A stretch of DNA of 64,000 bases. It comes from Pampus argenteus (Eukaryota > Chordata > Actinopteri > Scombriformes > Stromateidae). The stretch is taken from positions 6,152,501 through 6,216,500 of the forward strand of contig CM072877.1 in NCBI GenBank assembly GCA_036937835.1. The letters are read 5' to 3'. Numbering within the stretch: position 1 is the first letter of the stretch; each line of letters begins with the position of its first letter. Position numbers and translations under genes: made by a program. Below the pieces are notes generated by a model. That model did not search any database, was not told the DNA's origin, and saw only the letters and a program-made list of their open reading frames with translations. Below, one piece after another: positions 22,836-35,200 of the stretch.

Positions 22836-25800
22836 TCAGATGTAGACGGGTTGCTCCTGTGCTGTCAGCAGACGGTACATGGCTGCAGGCATCGTCTTCA
22901 TGTGGATCTGAAGCACAGAGAGAGCAAATGACGGGGTTAAAGAAAGAAATGTGTTTTCTTGGTTTCAAAAGGAGACACATCGAGCTCCTCCCACCTCTCC
23001 CATGGCGTTAGACAGGATCTGAACGATCTTCTCGTGAGGCGTCGCCACGACGCTCTGGCTGTTGATCTCGATGATGCGGTGACCGACGCGGACGCCTCCT
23101 CTCTCTGCGATGCCTCCCCTCATCAGACTGCAGATCTGCGAGTGCGTACGCGGCTTTTATTAGAACATGGCAGCAGAAAAACTTCAAGGCTACTCCAGTT
23201 CCCTTCTCTTTAAAATCCATATTTCTATTAATGTGTCATCGATTTTTCCACTTTTGGAGAAAAAGTCCTGGATATAGAACCACAGAAGTGTAAAATTATT
23301 TACTGGTTCATTAGGACAACATCATCCTGTGTGTGTGTGTGAGATACTCACGATGCCGTTCTGGACGCTGAAGCCCAGCTGATATCTGAGGTCCGGCCTG
23401 CGGATGAGCACCATGGTGACGGGTGGACACCTGACAATGTTCATCTTGATCCTGGACTGAGACTTGAGACCCTGAGGGAGGACAGTAGTTATCTACAGCT
23501 ATCAGAGAGGTTACATACAGTGGAGCAAGAGGAGATAGTTACAAGATAAACTACAGCCAAGAAATTGGATTTGTAACAAAACCAATTTTTTTTCAGGAAG
23601 CGGGTTTAGCGTACCTTGATGATGCTCTGGCAGGTGCTGAGCGGTAAACCCACCAGGCTCGTCCCGTTGATGGTCATGATCTGGTCTCCGATGTTGAGGC
23701 GACCAGACTTCTCAGCCGGACCAGCGTGCATCATGCTGGCGATGATGACCGTGGGGAGGATGGAGCCCCAGCCCGACTCCACGATCACCACCCCCAGGAT
23801 CTCCCCCTTCTGCTTCTCAATGTAAACCTGCCGGCAAACAAGTCCAACTTTATTTGTTTTTAAGTGCATCTGAGCTCAAATTCACCTTCATACTGGGGTC
23901 AAGAACACTTCTTAAAAATATATGTATATATATATATTTTTTTTTTTCCTCAGGAACGTCACACAGCTGTGACTCTACAACCAGCTGCTCATTTGAATCA
24001 CTGCAAGGCAACAGAGCAAGCTGGTCAGAAAAAGAAATCCCAAATCCTGTCCTTTGTGTTCAATATTAATGACAATATCGCATATATTTCAGTGCTCAAT
24101 ACCAGTTCAAAACCAGTATAAAATGTGTTTTACTCACGTTAACATTTAAACTATAACGACTTCTCGGTTAAACAAATATCCAGGTGTGATCTTTATAAAA
24201 GCAAAATCACACTTTTAAGAGTCATCAATATATAATATGTATCAGAAAATATAAAGTAAAAAAAAATGTCCCCAGTGATAAACTGATGTCACTGTGAAAG
24301 GCTCCTGTGGCTCTGCTGCCACCTGCTGGTGCACTCACGTCTCTGCAGTTCTCTGACTTGGAGAAGTGGATGAGGTCGTCGTTGTACATGTCCTGAGTGT
24401 TGAGCAGGTCGCTGTACTCCCTCTGGCTCAGGTCCTCGGGGTCGATGCCGTTGGCCCTGAGGAACTCCTGGTAGGCGACGCTGAAAGACTGACCAATGGA
24501 CTGAGCTATGAGCTGGGCCTGAGACACACACACACACACACACACACAACACACACACACACACACACACAACAAGACTTTAGAGTCCACAGACGAACTG
24601 AACACAGGCCTCATGTCGAAAAGGCTTAGTTATATCCCATTAAGAGAAGCCTAAACCTTATTCTATCCTAAAACCTTAAATCCACGTCTTAAAGGATCAT
24701 TCCTGTTTATTAGAACACAAGTCTCAAAATCTCTCAATTAAAACACAAAGTGAATATGTTTTTCATCCATAACGAGTGAGAGCATCATTATGGGATGTTT
24801 GTAGCATTAATGTTGCTAGGCTAGCAAGTGTCTTCACGTGTCTTTTGGACATATATTTGAAACTTGTACTACAGAAACATCTGTCAAACAGTGAAGAGAA
24901 AGGGAGGGATCTCTTATATCTGTCACTGTTTGATCGTCCCACCGATTGCTCTTCTAGTTTCAGTAACTCACATCCTCGGACTCGAAGACGTGGCAGATCA
25001 TCCTGTACAGCCGTCTGTCGTCGTGGCTCATGCTGGTTTGCTCGGCGGTGTGCTCCAGGTTGTCCTGTGCACTGCGGGATCGGACCATCTTCCCCCGGGC
25101 CATCAGCACCACCATGTTACCGATGTCGGCTATGTAGGAGATCGTCCTCAGTGGCAGGTCCATTATAGACTCCTGGGCGGCCAAAAAAAACAGATCATGA
25201 GCTACGAGGTACTCTAAATCCATCATTTCTTTTCTCAGTTTTCTCTGAGTAGCAGGTAATAACTGTGACGTCATGTTTGAAGAGAGACTTTTCTGAACGA
25301 GGCTTGGAGCGTTCAACGTGTTTTTGAGTCATCTACGCTGTAGTCTTCCTTTGTATGATCACATTTTTTTCACTATCAGAGGTTGTGAGGTACTGATTGA
25401 CGAGACAAGGTAAGAAATGGGTATCCTGCTTTCTATACCTGAGTGTCTGCATTGAGGACTTTGATCCTCTGTGTGGACATGAAGAGATCCACCTCAGCGG
25501 TGGACGGACCCTCGCCGTCGGGGCTCTGCACGGCCGGAGAGAAGAAGAAGCAGCAGGTTGGTGAGCAGCAGCGATGGAGGAGAGAAGAGTGGGCGTCAAT
25601 AAATGTGGGAAAACAATCACATCTAACAGCTAAAATTATACGATTATACAGATTTTTTTTACATTTCTCTGCCTTTATATAAAAAGGCCTTTTATACATG
25701 ATGCATTTCAATAGTTCGGCTACAAACATCTGTGCACGCACGCCACGCTTCACATGAAACTCACACATTCACAGAGAGAGTGAGCTAACAAAGACAAACG

Positions 25801-26938
25801 TACCTTTTTCCTGTTCTTTGCCTGCTTCTGAGCAGCCTGCAGTGATCAGAAAGCAGAAAACAGACAGAGACTGATCAAGACAATCGTTTAAGAAAAAACA
25901 GCTTTTTAGGATGGACGGACCAAAAAATTAAAAATAATAATAATAACAAAAAACCAGATCGTCTCATTCACTGTCGACCGGCTCCATTCCAAATGCCAAA
26001 ATAAAAAGGTGTATGTTTTGTATGTGTGACTGTGTGTGAGTGTGAGTGTGAGTGTGTGTGTGTGTGGGAGGACAGTGATGTTATTGTCTATCACATCTGA
26101 CAACAGCAGGCTGCCAGAGGCCTTTGCAGCAAGTATTATCAGAAGTTCCCCCGTCATTAAAGTGACACAAACGAGGCCGGAGGAAGAGAAGCGACCTCAT
26201 GTGTTCCTGACTGACGTCTCATCACAGTTCAGGGTTTCAAGTCTCGGCTTGCGCCGCCACATTTGTTCTGTAAACTGCATCTGTGCCGTTTGGAGGTTTT
26301 AAAATCCAACCCCATGTCTGCTCATCAGTAGAGATGTGATTAAAGTGGATTTAATGAAATTTAAAGCTTTTTTACCTGGATTGTATTTTAATTTCAGCAG
26401 AGGTGACCTTGATATGTCGCGTTTAGGGTTGCAAGTTATTATATTGAAATTGCAGCAGTGGATACAGATTGTGTTGTGTCAGTGTAGTTGATTATTGTTA
26501 GCGTTAACGGGTTGTAATGGGACATTTCTGCTTTTTTTGTTTTTTTCGGAGGCCAGTCTCACTTATTAACACAAACAGCCTCACTCAGTTTCAAAAAGGT
26601 CAATTCAACCAAAACAAATCAAATTTCATTCACCTCACAATGTTTGTCGACGTGTTTGCACTTGTTATACCTGCAACTGTAAAAAAGCCAGCAGATGTAT
26701 TAGAGATAATGACACCAGTATTGATTAATGCAGTAAACTGATGACGGTAAAAACCCTGACGGCTGTCTGTCTGTGGCTAAACACACCGACTGAATTAAGA
26801 ACAAACTCTGCCAAGCCATCGTTCACATTCAGAGAGCAAATAACTAAAAGCAGTTTTGATGCATCATGATTTCCCCTTTACTATGACACATCATTTTGCA
26901 TCAGCAGCGCCTCTCTGTCCTCATACTGCTTTATATTA

Positions 26939-26971
<33 letters not shown>

Positions 26972-29900
26972 CTTATCTACTGACCATTTCTATATATGTA
27001 AATATATTGTTTAAAACTATAAACATTTTTTTGTAAATTCATTTGTAAAACATTTACAATCATGCTGCTGTTATTTATTTTTTTATTTAGGCATGTTGTA
27101 TAAAAAACATAAGATCATCATCAACATCCTAAATGTCAATGACAATATAAATTCACAACATATATTTACACCTCTTGTGATTATGGGGAGTTTAAATCTG
27201 AGGGAAGTTTAATTTTTTTTGTTTTTTTTCGAAAATGCTGACATGCAAAGGACTGGATAACTTGAACAATAACTTCATATATTGTTGTAATTATTGTAAT
27301 TTTGTTGCAACACAACACAATATGCTGCTGAATATAAGCCGCTGGATCGGATCAGGTATCAGTCAGATGTGACTGACGCAGTTTCATTGATCATTTGCTG
27401 CAGTAAGATTTGGTCATTGCTGATACTGAATCATCACTTGCTGCATGAATGAACCAAACAGCAATGACATCCGCTGTTACTTAACTATTACCAAATATTA
27501 AACTACATTTAGAGATTTTCTTGTTTATTTTTTTTGTTGTTTTGTTTTGTTTTGGCTTTTTTTTTAGAAGATGTAGTGAAAACATAGTAGAAATTACAAT
27601 ATAAATAAAATGTGCAAAAGTTTTTAAAAAAAAATTATGTTTTATGCAATTTAGTCACATCCTCACGTTACCTCACACACAGACTTTACAGACTTTAAAT
27701 TAGGGAAGAAAAGAGCAGCAATATCAGACCAAGTGAGATGTCAGCTCACCCATCCTGTTACACAACGAGCCTTGTCTCTTGCCCCCATCATCATACAGTT
27801 TCTAACCTTCTCCTTCTCTGTAGGTTTTTTCCTCTCAGACCTTAACAGAGGTGATGTCCTGGAAGTGTCAGTCAACCGTCCAGAAAGTGGAGCTCAGCTC
27901 GTCCTCTTCCTGCCTCTGACTTTCTTCACACATCTCACATCTAAAATGACAACGTCTAAACTTTTCATCTCTCGTACTCCAGTGGTCCAACACCGCCAGC
28001 CCTCAAATGACTCGGACTACGTTCACACAGGCCGTGCAAATCCTTTTTTTTTTTTTTTTTTTTTTAAATAGATCCTCTCTGGATATTTCATGCCATGTCA
28101 ACAGTAAATGAGACGAGAAACATTTATAAGCACTGTTATATTTGGTCTGATGGCTGTGATGAGGTATTCTCCCTTGGTGTGATGAGTGTTTGACATCATG
28201 CACTGTGACGGGAGCAGAAAGCGGGGCCTTACAGCCTTGGAATACAGTTTATATAACATCCAGTGGAGTTGAGGAGATTAGCCTGTAGTGTAGTGGTAGT
28301 GGTTCAGGAGCAGTGATCTGTGGATGATGCGCTGTGCACATCCACACAAACCCTCGCCCGCTGGCTGTTTCGCCTGGACCAGGGTTTCTGTCGTTTGGGT
28401 TTCTGACCCAAATATGAAGCGAACCTCAGTTAAATCACTGATGATGTGTCCTCGTGTCTAAGGAAAAAGCAGTGGCTTTCGTCTCTGATGTCTGTTGTAA
28501 GTAATATTAATACAAGGGTGTGTTTGACAAGCTGTAATGTTAAAATCATCACTAATGTTTGCCCTGTAGTATTCTGAACTCTGTTCTTCCTCTTTCTCTC
28601 TCTGCTGTGCACACATGAATGAAAACAAATAAGGAACTGTAGTTCGCTCTCACCCGGACTCTGCTCATGGCCTCCTGTGCCTGCTGCATGCGGGCGCTCT
28701 TTGTGGGCGTCCTCTCTGACAGCAGGTGTGTGCAGCCCAGGTAGGTCGCTGCAAAGATGATCCCATCAATAAGGTCTTCAGGGTCACATGGTCCCGGGAC
28801 TGTGTGAAATCAAATGGGGTTTTTTTTTTATCTTCATCTAATCAGATGAAAATTATAGAGGTGAAGCTGAGAATGAAAGTATCATTATCATATGGGAGTT
28901 CACTTACCGTCCACGAATGTGGGAAACGGGGGAAGAGATCTGCGAATCTATAAAGGCACAAAAATAAGGTACATCACCATCCTTGTTATTTCTACTCGCA
29001 TATTGCATCTCCTTTTAAATTCTGCAGGCAGCAATAACATCAGTGTTTTACCCAGAATACAACATGTTGGTGTTGACACTGCGAGGTGCAACTCTCACCT
29101 CCTGGACAGACGGCTGCTGTGGAGGCGACTGTGGTTGAACTTGTAGCCGCGGCTGTTGAGGTGGAAGCTGTTGATGCTGCTGTTGATGCTGATGTTGACG
29201 TTGTTGATGCTGATTAGGCGGCATGTGTGCGTACGCTTGGGGCTGCGGGTATGTCTGTGGCTGCCTCTGCTGTGACTGCTGGGCTTTGTGGTGATGATGG
29301 TTGTGTTGGGATTGCTGTTGGTGATAATGTTGGGGATGAAGTGCTCTGGATGACTCGGCTCTCAGCGGACTAGACGGCTCCTGAACTGGAACCGAGGCGT
29401 ATCGGGATGGAGACTCGGACACTGACTGAGAGGGGGAGTGAGGAGAGGACTGAGAGAAGCAAACAGAGAAAAGAGAAAAAGGAAATATCACTCAACTGCA
29501 ATGCATCTAAAACAACTCATGTTGACATCTTTTTCAAGATGATACATAATTTGAAGAATTTGGGCATGAATCCAAGTAACGGAAAGTGAAATTAAAGCCA
29601 ATAAAACTTCCTGGAAGGAATCAAATTTAATTATTGCAGCAGTGTGGACCGAACTCCACAGGCAATGTCACTCATTAGCACAACCTCAAAGGAATAGGTC
29701 AACATTTTGGGGAATTAATAGAAATAGCTGCAAGAAATGTTAAGAAATAAGTGCAAAATGTAGCCATAAAACCACAAATCCCCAGTGTTACATGTAATGT
29801 GATATATGTGTAAATAGACAGAGCCAGGCTCACAGTTTCCCCCTGCTTCCTGTCTTCATGCTAAGCTAAGCTAACCACATTTGAAACCAGGATGACAATT

Positions 29901-32178
29901 GATATGGTCTTCTTCTCTGACAAAAAAGGAAATGAGCCCATTCCCCAAAATGTTGAATCTTATTCTGAGCTGTCATCAATATGACAGGAAAAAACAGGTA
30001 GAAAAAATACTGAAAATGTGGGTACATCTATCCTGTCCATAAAACTACAACTCTGGCTCCCGAAGGGTTTTCCACACTGCAAGGCTGCATATTTGTTACT
30101 CGATGAAGAAAAGTGCAACATCAGGTGCAGAGGAAACAAGCAGGAGCCAATTTGGGCTTGAAATATTACACCTTTGAGTTTTGAGTTAATGACAGTGTGG
30201 AAATTCCTTTGGAAAGTAACATTTTTCACTAACAGACAAAATAGTAAGCATTAACGATGCAAGAAGTCATACTGACATGGCCTGCTGCTGCTGTCTGCAG
30301 TGGGTATACATCCTCTGTGGGGCTGACCTCTTGCCTCATCACCCAAATGGGCTCCACAGGCTGATCAGGTGTGTAGGGGGAACGTACTGTCTTAATCTTA
30401 ACCTCCTCAATCGCTTCCTTGATGTCTTTAATCGCCAGACTGATGACGTCTCCTGAGCCCTTCGTTACTTCCTCTCCTGTTACACCCATCACGTTCCGCT
30501 CATCTCGGGCCTCACCGGAGCTGCTCTGCCCAGACGAGGAGCTTTTCGCTTGGGTTTCTGCTTGTCTGGGTGCATGCCTACGACTTCTGGGAATAGGGCT
30601 TTGATCGGTGCTGTCCCCCTCTTCATCAGACTGACCGTCATAGTGGTGCAGCCGGCAGCCAACAGAGCGGTCCAGAGGGGAGTGATGTGAACCGCGGTGC
30701 TTTCCCTGCCTTGGGGCATGATGGGAGCCCTTGGAGGGGGAGGTTGGAGCCCCTTTTTGTACATTCTCCTGTCTATGGCTGATAAAGGGATCTTGGTGGG
30801 ACTCCTGGTGGGCCTCGTTCGGCTCAGTCCTCCGACCAAGCTGCCTGCAAGGTTCTCTGTGTAACTCAGGGTAGGAGGTCTTAAGGGGCTCAGGAAAAGA
30901 GTCAGGATGGGACTTTGGCTCTGAGTACGACTCGTAGACCGGCTCCGGGTAAGACTTTTGGTGGGATTCTGTATAAAAGTCTGCATAGGTTTTTGGATAA
31001 GATTCAGAGCAGGAAGTGGAGTGGGACAATGAGCATGATTCAGAGCAATCCTCATCATCATCATCTTCTTCTTCTTCTTCAGGTAGCAGGTCATGGTCAG
31101 GCAGAGGGCTCATACTGTTATCCTCACTGAAGTGGTCCAGCTGGGGAAAAGGTGGAGCATCGGGGGACGAAGGAGGAGTTGGCGAGTGGAGCGGCGGCGG
31201 GCTGTGGAGAGGTCCGTCCATACTGAGAGAAGCTGCGCTCTCTGTGTCAGAGCAGAGATCAGTGATTTCACTTCCCTGGGCTGCAATGTCCTCGACTACA
31301 TCATCCATCATTTCTTCCTGATCCTCCTCCACCATCTCAGCATGTTCCTCTGCACCGCCATCGACTGTCTGCTCGTCATCATGGCTGCAGCTGGAGTGAC
31401 CTGTGGTTGAGCGCTGGTTTCCATCATCTTCTGTCTGTTCTTGTTCTTCGTCATTCTCCTTAACGTCCTTCGATTCCTCTTCACACTCTACTTTACACTC
31501 CTGGAAGTCCTCCTCTACCTCAGCAGGAGGAGTGTGTTGCATGTTATGAGTTGCTGGACCAGGTGAGAAGTGGGTGGGGGTGACAACAGCAATGGGAGTG
31601 TGGTGAGGAGATCCCTTGTCCTGCAACTGGTCATTTAAAGGATTTAAAGAAGGATCTTCTGGTGGGCTTTGTTGCACCTTCTCCTCTGCTGGACCCTCTC
31701 TCTCGTCTGCACCAGGTGAAGAGTCCCCTCTCTCTCTGATAGGTTGCCTCTGCCTGTGACCTCTGAACCTGGGGTTAGGGTCACCATGGCGGCGGTAACG
31801 GGTGACAGCAAGACGGGGTTGCTGGACAGGACGAGGCTCAGTGTCTCGACTTTCGGTGGAAGGAGCCACCTCTGGGACAAAACCAGGACTCTCAGCCTGG
31901 CTTTGGCTCTGCCCTTGCCCTGATGTAGGCTGTCGGCGATGCCGTGGGGGTCCACGACCTGTAGATTGGTGGTGGTGGTGTGGAGGGTGGTGATGGTGTT
32001 GGTGATGGTGATGATGATGGGGATTCGGTTCCCCATCCTGATTGAGCATCTGACATGGCCTCCAGGACCGACGTACGGGAGGTTCTCCGGGTGTCGTCCC
32101 CTTGGGTTGCCTGCTCCTCTGAGACACTGAGGCCACCTTGTGCTCCTCGCCTGCCTCTCCCTGATACTTATGGCTCAT
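22836..32178 (-). CDS. apba1: Amyloid-beta precursor protein-binding family A member 1 (Mint1/X11-alpha)
   Basis: Presynaptic adaptor that binds APP-type YENPTY tails through its PTB domain and other partners through tandem PDZ domains. Coding exons 5' to 3': 32178-30277, 29449-29099, 28947-28908, 28799-28654, 25836-25804, 25525-25439, 25172-24972, 24518-24339, 23827-23615, 23471-23352, 23135-22995, 22907-22836; all phases agree. Protein 1161 aa against 837 in human, the excess being in the N-terminal half. I chose ATG 32178 (MSHKYQGE) because the open frame above it has only a TTG and then an in-frame TGA. Residues about 615-625 contain EPIWVMRQ, the CASK-binding motif, preceded by the family signature IKDIKEAIEEVK. 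PTB is about 768-960, PDZ1 about 982-1067, PDZ2 about 1073-1150. The C-terminus QEQPVYI matches human APBA1. The symbol is favoured over apba2 by that tail and by its tjp2/mamdc2 neighbours. Confidence 0.95.
24524..24572 (-). repeat. (TG)n next to an apba1 splice acceptor (CA on +)
   Basis: On the - strand about 48 bases of interrupted TG repeat run to TCTCAG, the acceptor of the exon that starts at 24518. Confidence 0.9.
25804..25836 (-). other. apba1: 33-nt microexon inside the apba1 PTB domain
   Basis: The exon encodes exactly 11 residues, AAQKQAKNRKK, between a CACTGCAG acceptor and a GTACGT donor. It corresponds to MAQKLAKSRKK of human APBA1 and is flanked by phase-0 introns, so it can be skipped without shifting the frame. 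Confidence 0.85.
25837..28653 (-). other. apba1 intron before the 33-nt microexon
   Basis: AT-rich, with TG/CA tracts at 26036-26066 and 26940-26969 and a T22 run at 28044-28065. The 1.1 kb after 26,900 is especially AT-rich. No coding segment was recognised. Confidence 0.5.
29698..29957. mobile_element. 260-bp MITE-like element in an apba1 intron
   Basis: Its ends are inverted: GTCAACATTTTGGGGAA at 29698-29714 and TTCCCCAAAATGTTGAA at 29941-29957, 16 of 17 bases matching. The interior has GCTAAGCTAAGCTAACC, a motif shared with the fragments near 45.6 and 51.7 kb. It has no coding capacity. Confidence 0.75.
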
Positions 32179-32255
32179 GGCTGTGCTGTGGTCTGACTCC
32201 AATTTTCAGAACATGCTCCTCTCGTCTCCAAGGAACCCCACGCTTATAACACAGC
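32179..32255 (-). other. apba1: apba1 5' UTR part of the first coding exon
   Basis: A CTCCCAG acceptor (32256-32262 on the + strand as ctgggag) opens this exon on the - strand. The 77 bases before ATG 32178 include an in-frame TGA, which excludes a longer protein from this exon. Confidence 0.7.
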
Positions 32256-35200
32256 CTGGGAGAAACAGAGACAGGATGTAACAGGAAAAGTCAAATCAAC
32301 ACACACATACGTAATCCAAGGAAAGGCTGGAGATCAAGTTTTTTAATACAGACTCAGATGTTTCCAAAGTATGAAAAAATGTCATTAAACACTTGATCAG
32401 ACTCTTAGTCTTGCTTACTCATGCTTTGATCAGATCAAATTTAAATAATAATAATAATAATAATTTTGACTGAACTCTGTTTAGGAAAATTTGTGAAGTT
32501 AGACTACAGCCATGTTAGAGGCTCTGTGAAGCTAAATGCAGACATCAGAATGCAAATATGCCCACAATGACAATGTTAGCATGCCGATGCTAAGCAGGCA
32601 TAACATTTACCATGCTTAATTTAGCATGGACCAAAGTGGTGACACTGCAATCCTGAGAGCCATATCGCTAACACGGTTCCAGCTTCTCTCCGTTATATAT
32701 CATTGTAAATTGAATATCTTTGGGGTCTTTCCAACAGTGGAATCTGAGAGGTTTGTCAGGTGTTGTAAGCAGGGTCTGAACTTCTCTTTTTATTCATTAT
32801 TTACACACGCTACGTGTACAACTGAGCACTAAACCACGAATGCTTTCGACTACAGTCTGTCCAACAGTGTGTGCCACTGTCTCCATTTGAACAATTAATT
32901 ATATAAATTGGGCTCTTGGAAAGAGATCAGGGAGGCACTGAGATGCAGCCGAGAGGAGGAGGTGTTGGCGGCAGGCTTTCTTTTCATTTGAGGCCTTTGA
33001 TTCATTGATTGATTGATTGAAAACTGAAGAAAAAAAAAAACAGTTGGGGCTGCGGTATTTGATTTCACATATGAACTTCTAAAACATACTAGCGTTCTAG
33101 TAGTGGTAGAATACAAACAGTTTAACTTATAGGTTCTTCCAGAAGTCCGTTTACACACACACACACAAAGGAAATATTAAATATCATGCTGGGGAATCCC
33201 TGTCTCTATGCTGCTAACAGCACAAACCTGAATCCTCTGGGATTCAACTGGCTGAGCAGTGCACTTTAATCTACACCACATTCATCCGTCCACGAGCAGC
33301 TGGCAGATGGCACACGACAGGAGAAGAGAAAAGAAGGAGGATGAGGAGGCAGGGCAGGAGGACATGAGGGACATGTCTGGTATCAGATAAGACCTGACAG
33401 AGAGAGATGGATAGCGCAGCAATCTGAATAATAAATGCCCTCTGTGAGTGAGAAGGCCAGTTTTGATATTATTATTTAATATGACGAGGCTATCGGGGTA
33501 TCCATCAGTTATCTCCTATCGCAGGCTTAACGGTGTCTGGGGTCAACAAGCTGAGAAAGGACGCTGGATGTTTGAGGAATAAATAAAATGTTTCCAGAAA
33601 AGATCAGCAAGGGAGAAAACTACGGTCCGATTTAAAGAAAGAGCAAAGCTAAAGCTTGTTTATAAAAGCTCATTATTGTTGACTCCATATGATTCACTGA
33701 AGCTACTTTCATAACTTATTTATCTGACCTTAATGATCAGAAGAAGACATAAATGTGTGACTGTATGCATGACACGTTAAGTTTTCTCCTTGAGGTTGAT
33801 TAACCGAGCTCGGGACGTAGTGGAGGCTGAAGGTCTCAACTACTGTAGACTCTTAAAATAACCTATAATCCATAACATGTTGAGATTATAACAAGCATCT
33901 GGCAAAAATCTGAAAAATAGATGCAAGTAAAACCTCTCAAGAAAACTATGAAATTCATTAACATTAATAATTTAGGCATATTTCTTAAAGATTAAGTTTA
34001 AGTTGTGCAACAATGTATTTTAGTGAAGAAATCGTGAAAGAAAAATCGATTCTAAACGTGCTTTTACTGTAAGTGAACGCTGGATTGAATCTTAGTCCTT
34101 CTATCTATCTGGATCCATTGCATTAACATGAGTGGATTTCTAGCATAATGATAAAGTGACTCCTAAATGCTCTCGAATCAACGCGCTTCATATTGATCTG
34201 AGAGGCAGCGGGAGGTTTACTGATGATATATGTGCAGATAAACACATTTTAGACTGAACAATCGAATACAGTGGACAGAGAGAAGACACAGAGGGGGGGG
34301 GAAGGTTAATGTTGATCCTGTAATCTGAGCACAAACCACAACTTCCAGAGCGGGAACATGAAGGGTGAGCAGCAGGAGTGAGGGGGCGGACTCCCAGGGT
34401 GGCTAATGTCCCTCTCTGCCTGCAGCTCAGGGCCAGGGTGGCAGAGGTTGGGTGTCTCAGAGGGAGGGTCAGGGTGGAGGGCTCGCACCCTGGTCGCAGA
34501 TGGCCTTGGCAGCGCAGCGGTGAGTCTGCAGAGCTGTGACCCGAACACTGCACTTCCCATCTGTCAGGCTGCAGTGAAAGCTGCAGGGAGGGGGATTTAC
34601 TAGCCCATTAACTCACTGATCTTACACTGACAACAACACACGTGCTATACGTGTATATGGGGACCTTCGCTGTTTACATCCATGTCTAGTATAAGATTAG
34701 AACCTGGATAAGACTGACAGGAACCAATATCACAGTGTTGTTTGATGGTATTAGTGTCGTTATCATTATCGATTAATATATCAGTTATTTTAGGTATGCT
34801 AGAAAATGTTTTTGGTGAAACATTTGTCGTTCATTTTACTCACTGTCAACAAAATCATCAATCAGGACTATTGATATATATATATATATATATGATTTAT
34901 TATATTTCCTTTTTTGGGAGGTTTAACAGAACATCTTTAGGTTTGGACTGTTTTGGTTCTGGGGAAACTCTTTTTATAAGAGGAAACAATAAAGTAGCAA
35001 AATAATTGTCATATGAATGCATAATATAAGTAGCTATTATATGTCAATTAATTTTACAGGATTCTCTTCACCTTTCTATTCCTGAGCGAATGATTCATCT
35101 TCTCTCTCTCTCTCACACACACACCACCACCACCACAGTGACAAACACACTCACTCAGCCAGCATATGGCCCATGTTGCGATGCATCAACGGTCCTATAT

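Noticed and set aside
24225..24614. 129-codon - strand ORF including CVCVCVCV runs
   Set aside because: The N-terminal part is translated TG microsatellite and acceptor sequence; only 24518-24339 is exon.
30489..31410. Several other-frame ORFs across the large apba1 exon
   Set aside because: The apba1 frame carries the conserved IKDIKEAIEEVK and IWVMRQ motifs; the others are overlapping shadows with no family match.
32200..32202. Start of apba1 at the upstream end of the long open frame (MESDHSTAMSHK)
   Set aside because: That codon is TTG, not ATG, and an in-frame TGA lies just upstream. The first ATG is at 32178.
34188..34560. Two overlapping - strand ORFs of 84-121 codons in the apba1 intron
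   Set aside because: No domain recognised, no splice junction in apba1 phase; only the + strand exon-like signal there is kept as a low-interest finding.
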